NCBI GenBank assembly: GCA_019418235.1
Contig: DYCH01000018.1
Location: 1 to 8,517, forward strand
DNA from: Sutterella sp.
GTDB taxonomy: Bacteria; Pseudomonadota; Gammaproteobacteria; Burkholderiales; Burkholderiaceae_F
DNA length: 8,517 nt
Direction of reading: 5' to 3'
Below the pieces are notes generated by a model. That model was given only the letters and a program-made list of their open reading frames with translations, made no database searches and was not told where the DNA came from. Numbering within the stretch: position 1 is the first letter of the stretch; each line of letters starts with the position of its first letter. A program made the translations under genes and the position numbers. Positions 1-6,813 of the stretch are shown here, piece by piece.

Positions 1-392
1 TTGATGTAGTGAAGGTTGGCAACGTTGGATAAATAAAACCAACCGAAGACGTGAGCGACAAACACGGTTGTTAATCGGCAGCAGTAGCGATAAACGGCAC
101 CGCCCACAATGCTTACGGCAGCAAAAAAGAGACCGGGGAGAATTGCAAGGTAGGCAAACTTCGCATCAAAGCGCAGGCTTGCCTTCCACATTTCGATGTA
201 GTCATCTCGGTGAACAACGCTATCCAAGGGCGTTTGTGTCACAAAGATTTCCAATAAGAGCTCACGGAAAATAAAGCCAATGGCAAAAAAGAGCAACCCC
301 ATGATCATCAGAGAGTAGGCGAGTACCAAGCCCTTGGCTAATCGGTTTTCAGGCTCCAAAATCGGAGGAATATCAGGAAGAAAAGATTTCAT
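1..392 (-). CDS. LTA-synthase/sulfatase-like membrane protein, N-terminal part (runs off left edge)
   Basis: Reading leftwards from the ATG at 392-390, the frame stays open for 130 codons to the window edge, so only the N-terminus is present. Three hydrophobic segments are visible, at about residues 22-47, 79-103 and 108-127, with a loop of charged residues at 53-78. The RFD motif (residues 74-76) just before the second helix, and the NVANLHY segment near the edge, resemble the membrane half of proteobacterial LTA-synthase-family proteins (alkaline-phosphatase-superfamily phosphoglycerol or phosphoethanolamine transferases acting on the periplasmic face). The catalytic sulfatase domain lies outside the window, so the assignment rests on pattern only. 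The start is 13 bases after the yheS stop, which suggests co-transcription; the Shine-Dalgarno is only a weak purine run. An in-frame TTG overlapping yheS is a less likely start. It could be another polytopic membrane protein. Confidence 0.6.
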   Translation of the reverse strand, partial: MKSFLPDIPPILEPENRLAKGLVLAYSLMIMGLLFFAIGFIFRELLLEIFVTQTPLDSVVHRDDYIEMWKASLRFDAKFAYLAILPGLFFAAVSIVGGAVYRYCCRLTTVFVAHVFGWFYLSNVANLHYI

Positions 393-405
393 AATTTTCT
401 TTGGG

Positions 406-2301
406 TTAAACAATAGCTTCAATGGCTTCAGAGACTTCAAGCCAAGCCATCTCAAGTTCTTCAACAGCGGCGGCCACTTCGCCACGACGCTTTAACGTGT
501 TGGCGACGTCGTCGGGATTGCCTTCATAAAAAGCTGAATCCGCTAATGTGCTGTCCAAGTCTTTTAATTCCGTATTGAGCGGATTAAGTTTCTTTTCAAT
601 ATCAGCAAGCTTCTTTTGAAGAGGCTTTTTCAATTGCGCAATGCGTTGACGCTCTTGGGCTGCTTGCTGACGGGCTTCTTTTTTATTGGCGTTAGGTGTG
701 ACCGTTTCTGTTTTGGCTTTAGCCGCCGTTAACGTGGCCTTTCGCGATTCCAACACCAAAGCAGCATAGTCATCCAAGTCACCGTCAAAGTCTTTCACTT
801 CGCCGTCATGAACAAGCATCAAGCGTTCTGTCGTTGCTGCCAACAAGTGACGATCGTGGGAGACGATAAGAACAGAGCCCTCAAAGGAAGACAGGGCCAT
901 TGTCAACGCTTCACGCGTTTCCATGTCCAAGTGGTTGGTCGGTTCGTCCAATACCAAAAGGTTTGGTTTATCCCAAGCTAAAAGGGCTAAGGCAAGTCGG
1001 GCTTTTTCGCCACCGGAGAATGGGCCGACGGGGCTTGAGGCCATGTCGCCCGAGAACTTAAAGCGACCCAAGAAGTCGCGAAGCACTTGTTCTCGTTCTT
1101 CGGGCGCCTTGCGACGCAAGTGTTGCAAGGGTGTCTCGTCTTCACGGAGTTGCTCAAGTTGGTGTTGGGCAAAGTAGCCGATTTGCAGGCCCTGACCGAA
1201 ACGAAATTCTCCGTGCTGAACGGCTAATTCTTGGCAAATACCTTTAATGAGCGTGGATTTACCCGCACCGTTGACCCCTAAAACACCGATGCGTTCACCG
1301 GATCGAATCGAAAAGCTCACATTATTGAGAATGCGTTTTTCGCCATAGCCTAACGCTACGCTCTTGGCTTCAACCAAATGCTCGGGGCAACGTTCCGGTT
1401 GCAAGAATACAAAACGCCACTCACGTGTTGCACGTACGGGTTCCACAGCCTTTAAGCGTTCCAGCATTTTGATGCGAGATTGGGCTTGACGAGCTTTGGT
1501 CGCTTTGTAGCGGAAGCGATCAATAAAGGCTTGCAAGTGAGCGCTTTCGCGTTCATAAGCCTTGGCGGCAGCGTCTTGTTGGCGCAAGCGTTCAATACGC
1601 ATGGCTTCAAAGGCACTGTAGTTGCCTGCATAGCGGCGAATCGTATTGTCTTCAATCGACCAAATGGTGTTCACACTTCGGTCTAAGAACTCGCGGTCGT
1701 GGCTAATGATGATGGTTGTGGCTTGTTGACGTTTGAGCCACGCTTCTAACCAAATGACACTGTCCATGTCCAAGTGGTTCGTTGGTTCGTCAAGAAGCAA
1801 CAACTGGGCCGGACACATCAAAGCGCGTGCCAGAGCCAAACGGTTTCGCCAACCGCCCGAGAAATCTTTAACACGTTGAGTCGTTGCGGCTTCGGTAAAG
1901 CCTAGCCCGTGCAAAATGATTTTGGCCTGTGCTTCAATGGCACCTTCATTGAGTTCTGCCAACGTAGCATGCGCTTGCGCCAATTCCATGTCGGTTTGAG
2001 CGTTGGCCAAGTCTTTACGTGCCTCAATTAAGGGACCGTGGCCACCGATTACCCAGTCAATGGCCACTTCATCAATGTTATCGATGTCTTGAGCGACGTG
2101 GCCGATTAAGTGTTGTTCGGGAGCTTCAATATCGCCCGATTCAATCGGTGCTTCGCCCAAAATGGCCGCCAAAAGAGAGGACTTGCCGCAACCGTTGTTG
2201 CCTACAAGCCCAACACGCTCACCGGGGTTGGCTAAAAGCGTAGCGTTCGAGTACAAGACCCGAACGCCACGCATTAAACTGATATCTTGCAGACGAAGCA
2301 T
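406..2301 (-). CDS. yheS: ABC-F family ATPase, YheS-type
   Basis: A 631-residue soluble protein with two ABC ATPase domains and no membrane segments, as in the ABC-F family, which binds the ribosomal E site and helps stalled or difficult translation rather than transporting anything. Domain 1 has Walker A at 34-41 (GNNGCGKS), signature SGGWR at 148-152 and Walker B with catalytic E172. The long P-site-tRNA-interaction linker spans about 224-290. Domain 2 has Walker A at 342-349 (GVNGAGKS), signature SGGEK at 429-433 and Walker B with E453. The C-terminal 95 or so residues are a charged coiled coil. Length, the start of the chain (RRGVRVL-like), the SGGWR signature and the linker match E. coli YheS (637 residues) better than Uup or EttA as I recall them. 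Its ATG overlaps the prmB stop by one base (TAATG), with a purine-rich ribosome binding site at 2310-2318. All catalytic motifs are intact. Confident of ABC-F, fairly confident of the YheS branch. Confidence 0.93.
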   Translation of the reverse strand: MLRLQDISLMRGVRVLYSNATLLANPGERVGLVGNNGCGKSSLLAAILGEAPIESGDIEAPEQHLIGHVAQDIDNIDEVAIDWVIGGHGPLIEARKDLANAQTDMELAQAHATLAELNEGAIEAQAKIILHGLGFTEAATTQRVKDFSGGWRNRLALARALMCPAQLLLLDEPTNHLDMDSVIWLEAWLKRQQATTIIISHDREFLDRSVNTIWSIEDNTIRRYAGNYSAFEAMRIERLRQQDAAAKAYERESAHLQAFIDRFRYKATKARQAQSRIKMLERLKAVEPVRATREWRFVFLQPERCPEHLVEAKSVALGYGEKRILNNVSFSIRSGERIGVLGVNGAGKSTLIKGICQELAVQHGEFRFGQGLQIGYFAQHQLEQLREDETPLQHLRRKAPEEREQVLRDFLGRFKFSGDMASSPVGPFSGGEKARLALALLAWDKPNLLVLDEPTNHLDMETREALTMALSSFEGSVLIVSHDRHLLAATTERLMLVHDGEVKDFDGDLDDYAALVLESRKATLTAAKAKTETVTPNANKKEARQQAAQERQRIAQLKKPLQKKLADIEKKLNPLNTELKDLDSTLADSAFYEGNPDDVANTLKRRGEVAAAVEELEMAWLEVSEAIEAIV

Positions 2302-3203
2302 TAAGGCAACTCTTCCTTACGTAAGAGGAAGACCATCTCTTCTTCGGCTTCCGTGGCCAACCACGTGAAAGGTAAGCGCGGATAAGCTTCTTCACAAGCG
2401 GCACGGCCGTCACCCACTTCAACCACTAAAACACCCTTAGGCGTTAGGTGAGAAGCGGCTTGAGACAACATACGACGAACAATATCCAAACCGTCGTCAC
2501 CGGCGCCTAAGGCTAAGGCCGGTTCATGTTGGTATTCACCGGGAAGGTTATTCATGGCCTCGGTCGTCACATACGGAGGATTGGAAATAATCACATCGTA
2601 TTGACGGTCAGGGATTGCATTAAAGAGGTCGCTTTCAATCAATTCAATACGATCTTCCAAACCATATTCGGCAACATTGATTTCGCCGACTTCCAAAGCG
2701 TCTTTACTGATATCAACGCAGTCAATTTTGGCATTGGGGAAGGCTTCAGCGGCCAAAATCCCTAAACAGGCAGAGCCCGTGCAAAGATCCAACACACGTG
2801 TGACGCGTTCAGCATTGGGAACCCATGGAGCTAACTCATCTTTTAAGAGTTCAGCGATATAAGAGCGGGGAATCAAGACGCGTTCATCGCAATAGAATTG
2901 GTGATCAACCAACCAAGACTCTTTCAAAATGTAGGGCATCGGAAGCTTTTCAACCGCGCGCAAGTGGATGCGTTCCAACAAAAGCTTTAATTCGGCGTTG
3001 GAGACGCGGGCATCCCAGAAACGATCCAAATCTTCAAAGCCGAGCTTTAACGTGCGAGCCACTAAGAAGTAGGCTTCTTCATAAGCGTTGGTGCAACCGT
3101 GACCGTAGAAAATCTTATGGGTTTCAAACTGCGTCATGGCGTAGCGAACCACGTCACGGATGGTTTGAAGGCGACATTGTTGGACTTCGTGATCGGTAAT
3201 CAT
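2301..3203 (-). CDS. prmB: 50S ribosomal protein L3 N5-glutamine methyltransferase
   Basis: A class I SAM-dependent methyltransferase of the HemK/PrmB family, expected to methylate a glutamine side chain of ribosomal protein L3 during 50S assembly in the cytoplasm. Numbered from the ATG at 3203 (300 residues), it has an N-terminal helical substrate domain with the PrmB-like YGHG (33-36), the ERVLIPRS segment (107-114), SAM motif I DLCTGS (139-144), acidic D164 after strand 2 and catalytic NPPY (208-211). NPPY defines glutamine methyltransferases, and the YGHG and FTWL segments separate PrmB from PrmC. Motif I continues as SAC where family members I recall have SGC, a mild substitution. A longer form from the ATG at 3221 adds six residues, but that ATG has no Shine-Dalgarno. 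The 3203 ATG has GGGA seven bases upstream and lines up with the E. coli PrmB N-terminus, so I prefer it. It is the first gene of the probable operon with yheS. Confidence 0.93.
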   Translation of the reverse strand: MITDHEVQQCRLQTIRDVVRYAMTQFETHKIFYGHGCTNAYEEAYFLVARTLKLGFEDLDRFWDARVSNAELKLLLERIHLRAVEKLPMPYILKESWLVDHQFYCDERVLIPRSYIAELLKDELAPWVPNAERVTRVLDLCTGSACLGILAAEAFPNAKIDCVDISKDALEVGEINVAEYGLEDRIELIESDLFNAIPDRQYDVIISNPPYVTTEAMNNLPGEYQHEPALALGAGDDGLDIVRRMLSQAASHLTPKGVLVVEVGDGRAACEEAYPRLPFTWLATEAEEEMVFLLRKEELP

Positions 3204-3210
3204 TTGGCAA

Positions 3211-3214
3211 TCCC
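3211..3214 (-). promoter_or_regulatory. Ribosome binding site deciding the prmB start
   Basis: GGGA on the minus strand, seven bases before the ATG at 3203. The alternative ATG at 3221 is preceded by a pyrimidine-rich stretch with no such site, so this favours the shorter PrmB. Confidence 0.5.
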
Positions 3215-3241
3215 GTTTCATTGGTAGAAATTAATGATGGC

Positions 3242-3267
3242 ATTTTAACAGTTTTGGGCCTCAAAAC
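3242..3267 (-). promoter_or_regulatory. Candidate prmB promoter with overlapping dyad
   Basis: On the minus strand a TAAAAT hexamer (3242-3247, 5 of 6 matches to the sigma70 -10) lies about 40 bases before the prmB ATG. No good -35 is visible at 16-18 bases. Where the spacer and -35 should be, there is a perfect inverted repeat GTTTTG-5-CAAAAC (3251-3267). It has no T tract after it, so it does not look like a terminator; it could be an operator. Inferred from sequence only. Confidence 0.3.
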
Positions 3268-3294
3268 ACGGACTTAATTACTCTTGAGACAACG

Positions 3295-3323
3295 AAAAAG
3301 AGCCCGAAATTCGAGCTCTTTTT
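3295..3323 (-). terminator. Factor-independent terminator after the 109-residue gene
   Basis: Perfect 9-base arms (3295-3303 AAAAAGAGC and 3315-3323 GCTCTTTTT), extended inward by three more pairs after one C/A mismatch, enclosing a tiny loop. On the minus strand it starts 21 bases after the stop at 3344 and ends in a T run. It separates the permease unit from the prmB operon. Confidence 0.8.
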
Positions 3324-3343
3324 GGCGAAATCTTCAATGAAGA

Positions 3344-3673
3344 TTACTTCTTCATGGAGTCCAATGCCTTTTGAACGCTTTCTTGAGACGGACGGAAAGC
3401 CGTCAAGCGTTGTTGAACGACTGCTGCGGCTTGCGGCAACATCGTGTTGTAGCGATAACCGCCCTTCACCAACGTCTTCAAAACGGTAGCGAAGTCAAAG
3501 TAGCAATCTTCGCGGTTAAACTTGGCAGAGCGTTGCAAGCCCATGAAGTCGACCCAAGTAACGGTGTAGACAATACCCTTGTCATTGACATCACAGTGCG
3601 TCACGGCAATGTTGTCACAAACCCAGACGTTATTTTGTTCTTCGGCTTGTGCCGTTTCTTTCTTATCAGCCAT
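3344..3673 (-). CDS. Small protein of unknown function (109 residues)
   Basis: I do not recognise this protein with confidence. It is a small soluble chain with a charged, Ala/Glu/Lys-rich N-terminus (residues 1-14), a probable beta-rich core (about 15-55, including VYTVTWVDFMGLQRSAKF), an amphipathic helix with LKTLVKGGY, and a helical, basic C-terminus. It has no signal peptide or membrane segment. Two cysteines (19 and 27) lie near the front and a third (about 57) is in the core. The order strand, D-x-x-G-x-x-R, R-E-D, helix with L-x-x-G-Y is loosely reminiscent of the N-terminal portion of DUF927 proteins, but this is pattern memory only. The start is supported by an excellent Shine-Dalgarno, AAAGGA at 3682-3687, eight bases before the ATG. 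It begins 35 bases after the permease stop with no terminator between, so it is probably co-transcribed with it, and a clear terminator follows. Good evidence for a real gene, none for a function. Confidence 0.75.
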   Translation of the reverse strand: MADKKETAQAEEQNNVWVCDNIAVTHCDVNDKGIVYTVTWVDFMGLQRSAKFNREDCYFDFATVLKTLVKGGYRYNTMLPQAAAVVQQRLTAFRPSQESVQKALDSMKK

Positions 3674-3681
3674 GATGATGG

Positions 3682-3687
3682 TCCTTT
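3682..3687 (-). promoter_or_regulatory. Strong ribosome binding site of the 109-residue gene
   Basis: AAAGGA on the minus strand, eight bases before the ATG at 3673. It is the best Shine-Dalgarno in the window and the main reason to trust this strand rather than the opposite-strand frame that covers the same bases. Confidence 0.7.
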
Positions 3688-3708
3688 CTATGTTTAATCG
3701 AAAATGTG

Positions 3709-4608
3709 TTAGGCGTTAGCTTTGGCTTCTTTCGCCTTGGCTTGCGCTTCGGTTTTCTTAGTGTAAATCGTTGCGAAGACGCCTGCAATCACAATCATAA
3801 TCATACCGATTAAACCATTCCAAGTGATGTATTCGGCAAAGAAGATGAAACTCATGCAAGCGGAGAACGGAATGGCAGAGAACCCTAAGCAAGAGCTCAA
3901 AAGCATATTGCCGTAGGCATAAGAGCGCGTCGTACAGATTTGAGCAAGCGTGGCGCAAATGCCCATACCGATGAGGTAAGCGCCCGACTCAAGCGTGGGC
4001 ATGTGCATGCCGCCTTGAAAGAGAAAAGCGCCCAGAAGGCCCGAGACCGTACCGAAACTCGTGAAGTAAAACACAATACGCCAAGAGGGTTCTTTTAAAT
4101 TGCCCAATTCCTTGATTTGCCAGTAAACGATTAAGTCAATAAAGGCAACCAATAAACAAATCATGGCAGGAATAAGGTAACCGGCTTCAAAAGAGGGTTG
4201 CAAAACGGTGGTCACACCGGTAAAGCCGAAGAAAATGGCCAAAATAATGCCCCAAGGTGCAGATTCTTTGCGCAACCAGGCCAAGATGATGAAGTTGGCC
4301 GCCATGAAAAGAGGCGTTGTGTAGATGAGTGTCATGTTGGTGCCCAAGGGCATTTCACCGATCGTGAAAAACCAAAGGACAACCGTTGAAGTCCCTAAAA
4401 CGGAGCGGATGATGTGTCCGCCTAAATGTTCGGTCTTGAGGCTTAAACCGTTACTACGGACAAAGATTAATATCGTGATAACACCGATCAGGGAGCGGTA
4501 AAACACCAATTCAAAGGTACCGAAGTGACCGCTGCAGAGCTTGACGAAAACGGCCATCATTGAAAAAAGTGCCGCCGCCCCCAAGGCCCATAACGATTGT
4601 TTCATCAT
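3709..4608 (-). CDS. EamA-domain DMT-superfamily permease
   Basis: A 299-residue inner-membrane protein with about ten hydrophobic helices arranged as two EamA repeats (roughly residues 4-137 and 147-283), the standard size and layout of the drug/metabolite transporter superfamily. The N-terminal motif WALGAAALFSMMAVFVK and the following FYRSLIG (helix 2 region) are typical of EamA domains, and the second repeat ends in a glycine-rich helix before a cytoplasmic Lys/Ala-rich tail. Members export metabolites, amino acids or drugs by proton antiport; the substrate cannot be read from sequence. The start is a double ATG (4608 and 4605) and the Shine-Dalgarno is weak (GAG about ten bases upstream). 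It is divergent from the 213-residue gene and probably leads a two-gene unit with the 109-residue gene. No frame damage is seen. Confidence 0.88.
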   Translation of the reverse strand: MMKQSLWALGAAALFSMMAVFVKLCSGHFGTFELVFYRSLIGVITILIFVRSNGLSLKTEHLGGHIIRSVLGTSTVVLWFFTIGEMPLGTNMTLIYTTPLFMAANFIILAWLRKESAPWGIILAIFFGFTGVTTVLQPSFEAGYLIPAMICLLVAFIDLIVYWQIKELGNLKEPSWRIVFYFTSFGTVSGLLGAFLFQGGMHMPTLESGAYLIGMGICATLAQICTTRSYAYGNMLLSSCLGFSAIPFSACMSFIFFAEYITWNGLIGMIMIVIAGVFATIYTKKTEAQAKAKEAKANA

Positions 4609-4627
4609 TTTTATGTGCTCAGTAATG

Positions 4628-4643
4628 AGAGAGTTAGAGAGTT
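4628..4643 (-). repeat. Perfect 8-base tandem repeat in the permease leader
   Basis: AGAGAGTT occurs twice in direct succession (read on the plus strand). On the minus strand this is a C/T-rich repeat about 20-35 bases upstream of the permease ATG, downstream of the candidate promoter, so it would be in the 5' untranslated region. Two copies only; function unknown. Confidence 0.5.
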
Positions 4644-4652
4644 GATGGCGCT

Positions 4653-4682
4653 ATTCTAATCCCTTTAACCCCTCGCTGTAAC
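4653..4682 (-). promoter_or_regulatory. Candidate promoter of the permease unit
   Basis: On the minus strand GTTACA (4677-4682, 4 of 6 to the -35) and TAGAAT (4653-4658, 5 of 6 to the -10) are separated by 18 bases, giving a leader of about 40 bases. It lies in the 130-base divergent intergenic region. Matches by eye only. Confidence 0.35.
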
Positions 4683-4738
4683 TTAGTATTAGCGATTAAG
4701 TGGCACAATATCGTTGTTAACCTTTTGTTTTAATCATC

Positions 4739-5380
4739 ATGGCTCAAGAACTTAAACCTTTTCAAAAACACTTTGTGATGCAATTGGCGCGTTACCTTTG
4801 GTGGCGAAGTCCTCAAGATTGTGTTGAAAAACCCCATGAAGTACTGGCCGTCGTCATGAATAAAGGCAAAAGCGAGGACGTGGTTCGGGTGCTGCATTAC
4901 TTTGATCGAAGCTTTTTAATTCAGGTATTACAAAGTGAAGATGCGGGCGAACTCGATGATGAGGCTTGGAAGTTTTGGAACGTTGTCTTAGAAGTCGCTC
5001 CGTTGGGTAAGGTTCCTCCCAGAGGTCAAAAGAGCTTTTTGCAAGCAGCGCTTATAAATTTTGGTGGAAAGAGTTTTAAGTTCAACCCCTCCATGAACAC
5101 CGCCAAGATGTTCACACCTACAACACTTGCTGAACGTCTGATCCAAATTACGCAATCCGATCAAAAGCCGCTTTATGATGACATTCTCAGAAAGCTCAAG
5201 GCAGGGGAGAGTCTTGAAGAAGCGCTAGAAGTGGCAAATAAAACGCTGGGTGGTGCACCGCACGATTTTGAAATCTTAAAGTCACTTTGCGAAATTGATC
5301 GCTATTACAAAGAGTCTGCCGACTTAGATGTGGTAACGGAAGCGATTCGTGCTTGGGCACAAAAAGACCAAAATAATTAA
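4739..5380 (+). CDS. Cytoplasmic protein of unknown function (213 residues)
   Basis: I do not recognise a named family with certainty. There is no signal peptide or membrane helix. Residues 12-86 are aromatic-rich and probably all-helical, with landmarks RYLWW (18-22), MNKGKSEDV (40-48), a Y-F-D turn (54-56), and LDDEAWKFW (72-80). This order (aromatic start, Lys-Gly, Asp/Glu-Asp, hydrophobic helix, then Leu-Asp plus FW) is loosely like the DUF6922-type domain often found beside nucleotidyltransferase toxins, but no such toxin gene is nearby. Residues 87-213 show an F-N-P-S segment, a TTLAERL helix and a charged helical C-terminus (KAGESLEEALEVA). The ATG at 4739 is the only sensible start: an in-frame stop lies at 4718-4720. 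There is no Shine-Dalgarno, as the upstream bases are T-rich. The gene is divergent from the permease and ends at a strong terminator. The coding character is convincing; the function is open. Confidence 0.8.
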   Translation: MAQELKPFQKHFVMQLARYLWWRSPQDCVEKPHEVLAVVMNKGKSEDVVRVLHYFDRSFLIQVLQSEDAGELDDEAWKFWNVVLEVAPLGKVPPRGQKSFLQAALINFGGKSFKFNPSMNTAKMFTPTTLAERLIQITQSDQKPLYDDILRKLKAGESLEEALEVANKTLGGAPHDFEILKSLCEIDRYYKESADLDVVTEAIRAWAQKDQNN

Positions 5381-5390
5381 TTCCCCAAAC

Positions 5391-5429
5391 AAAAAGTTCT
5401 GCCTCAGGTGTTTGAGACAGAACTTTTTT
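5391..5429. terminator. Bidirectional factor-independent terminator between convergent genes
   Basis: Perfect 11-base arms (5391-5401 and 5418-5428), extended by four more pairs after one C/A mismatch, with a six-base loop at 5407-5412. It ends in TTTTTT on the plus strand and in TTTTT on the minus strand. It starts ten bases after the 213-residue gene and lies 16 bases beyond the stop of the RclA-like gene, so it can serve both. Confidence 0.88.
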
Positions 5430-5445
5430 GAGTTTAAGACACTTG

Positions 5446-6813
5446 TTACTTCAAAAGACCTAAGAGATCGTTAATGCTTTCACTCATCGTCGGGTGAGTG
5501 AAGATAAAGTTTTGAAGCACGGTGTAGGGGATGTGCTGATCCATGGCGAGTTTCACAAGGTTAATCATCTCGTGAGATTCAGCGCAATAAAAGTGTGCGC
5601 CTAAGATTTCATTGGTTTCACCGTTAACAATCATCTTTAACATCCCCGTGGTATTGCCCAAGATATGCGATTTGGGAATCGCAGCCGTCGGCATCGTGGC
5701 CACTAAAACGGAGGTGAACTTTTCACGGGCTTCTTTTTCCGTCAGACCCACACGAGAGAAGGGCGGGTCAATGAAGACGCAATTGGGCACTTCGCCACGA
5801 TTCATCGTTGTGCGTTGACCTTTGCCTTCAAGTGCAGACTTCACGATTCGGAAGTCATCCAACGAAATGTAGGTAAATTGCTCTTTACCTGTCACGTCGC
5901 CCATTGCAAAGATGTGCCCTGCGGTCGTACGGTTTTCTTCATCGACCAAAATACCACCCTTATCCGTGACATCCACGCCCGCGGCCTTCAAGTTAAGACC
6001 TTCGGTATTGGGGCGACGACCGGTTGCAACGAGCAAGGCTTCAGCATCAATCGTCTTTTCGCCAAAAGCTCCACGCAGGTGAAGAATGTCATGAGAGGTT
6101 AGAGGTTCAATTCGTGCGAGTTGAACACCCTCCAAAATCGTCACGCCTTGCTTTTCAAGACCGGCTTTTATGACCTGAGCGACATCAGCATCTTCCTTGG
6201 CTAAAAATTGCGTACCGCGTTGCAAAACCGTGACTTCACTTCCAAAGCGAGCAAAGATTGAGGCAAATTCAAGGGCAATGTAGCTTGCCCCCAAAATGAC
6301 CAATCGACGGGGAAGAACATCCAGGTCAAGAAGTCCTGTACTCGTATATACGCGAGAGGACTCGGTCATACCGTCAATTGTCGGTACGATCGATTGGGCA
6401 CCGGTATTAATAAAGATCTTTTCGCCGGATAAAGTGAGCGTTTCACCATTGAAAAGTTCAACCTTAACTTGATGCGAACCTTCAAAAGAAGCACGACCGA
6501 CAATCAGTTCAACGTTACTGCCCACGAGCTTGTCTTTATTTTTTCCGCGAAGCATGCCGACCAATTGACGTTTACGAGCGACGGCATCGGCGTATTGAAG
6601 CGACTTTTCTTCAAACGTGTTTTGAGTATCAATTTTGTGAGATTGCTCAACCATGAATTTACTCGGAATGCAGCCGATGTTAATACAGGTGCCTCCGAAC
6701 ATTTCAGGGGATTGTTCAATAAGGGCAACGGACTTGCCTTGAGCGCCAAGCCAACCGGCGAGCGTTTTGCCGCCTTTGCCAAAACCGATGATGATAGAGT
6801 CGTAAGTACGCAT
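5446..6813 (-). CDS. RclA-like pyridine nucleotide-disulfide oxidoreductase
   Basis: A 455-residue class I flavoprotein disulfide reductase closely resembling E. coli RclA (441 residues), an NAD(P)H-dependent enzyme linked to survival of reactive chlorine and copper stress. The FAD-binding GFGKGGK (10-16) ends with the ribose-binding E33. The redox-active pair C43 and C48 is in GGTCINIGC. The NAD(P) site begins at GASYIALE (175-182). A second FAD motif (MGDVTG) is followed by the RclA-like FTYISLDD. The C-terminal dimer domain has the catalytic HPxxxE (H440, E445). C410, before SHEMIN, is also shared with RclA. All catalytic residues are present. Unlike E. coli RclA, the NAD(P) loop has Ser and Ala in place of two glycines and ends strand 2 with Q198-R199, which suggests NADPH preference (inference). 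No rclB, rclC or rclR partner is visible. The Shine-Dalgarno is weak. General lipoamide or mercuric reductase function is less likely: the MerA C-terminal cysteines are absent. Confidence 0.9.
   Translation of the reverse strand: MRTYDSIIIGFGKGGKTLAGWLGAQGKSVALIEQSPEMFGGTCINIGCIPSKFMVEQSHKIDTQNTFEEKSLQYADAVARKRQLVGMLRGKNKDKLVGSNVELIVGRASFEGSHQVKVELFNGETLTLSGEKIFINTGAQSIVPTIDGMTESSRVYTSTGLLDLDVLPRRLVILGASYIALEFASIFARFGSEVTVLQRGTQFLAKEDADVAQVIKAGLEKQGVTILEGVQLARIEPLTSHDILHLRGAFGEKTIDAEALLVATGRRPNTEGLNLKAAGVDVTDKGGILVDEENRTTAGHIFAMGDVTGKEQFTYISLDDFRIVKSALEGKGQRTTMNRGEVPNCVFIDPPFSRVGLTEKEAREKFTSVLVATMPTAAIPKSHILGNTTGMLKMIVNGETNEILGAHFYCAESHEMINLVKLAMDQHIPYTVLQNFIFTHPTMSESINDLLGLLK

Noticed and set aside
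68..274. 68-residue plus-strand open frame
   Set aside because: Lies opposite the membrane-protein gene; Arg/Gln-rich low-quality translation with no ribosome binding site.
2825..3199. 124-residue plus-strand frame
   Set aside because: Antisense to prmB; Arg/Ser-rich composition typical of a shadow frame.
3371..3697. 108-residue plus-strand frame
   Set aside because: Covers the same bases as the 109-residue minus-strand gene, which has a strong Shine-Dalgarno and terminator; the plus frame has neither.
3709..4608. Permease as a specific drug or amino-acid exporter
   Set aside because: EamA sequence patterns do not identify the substrate and the neighbours give no clue.
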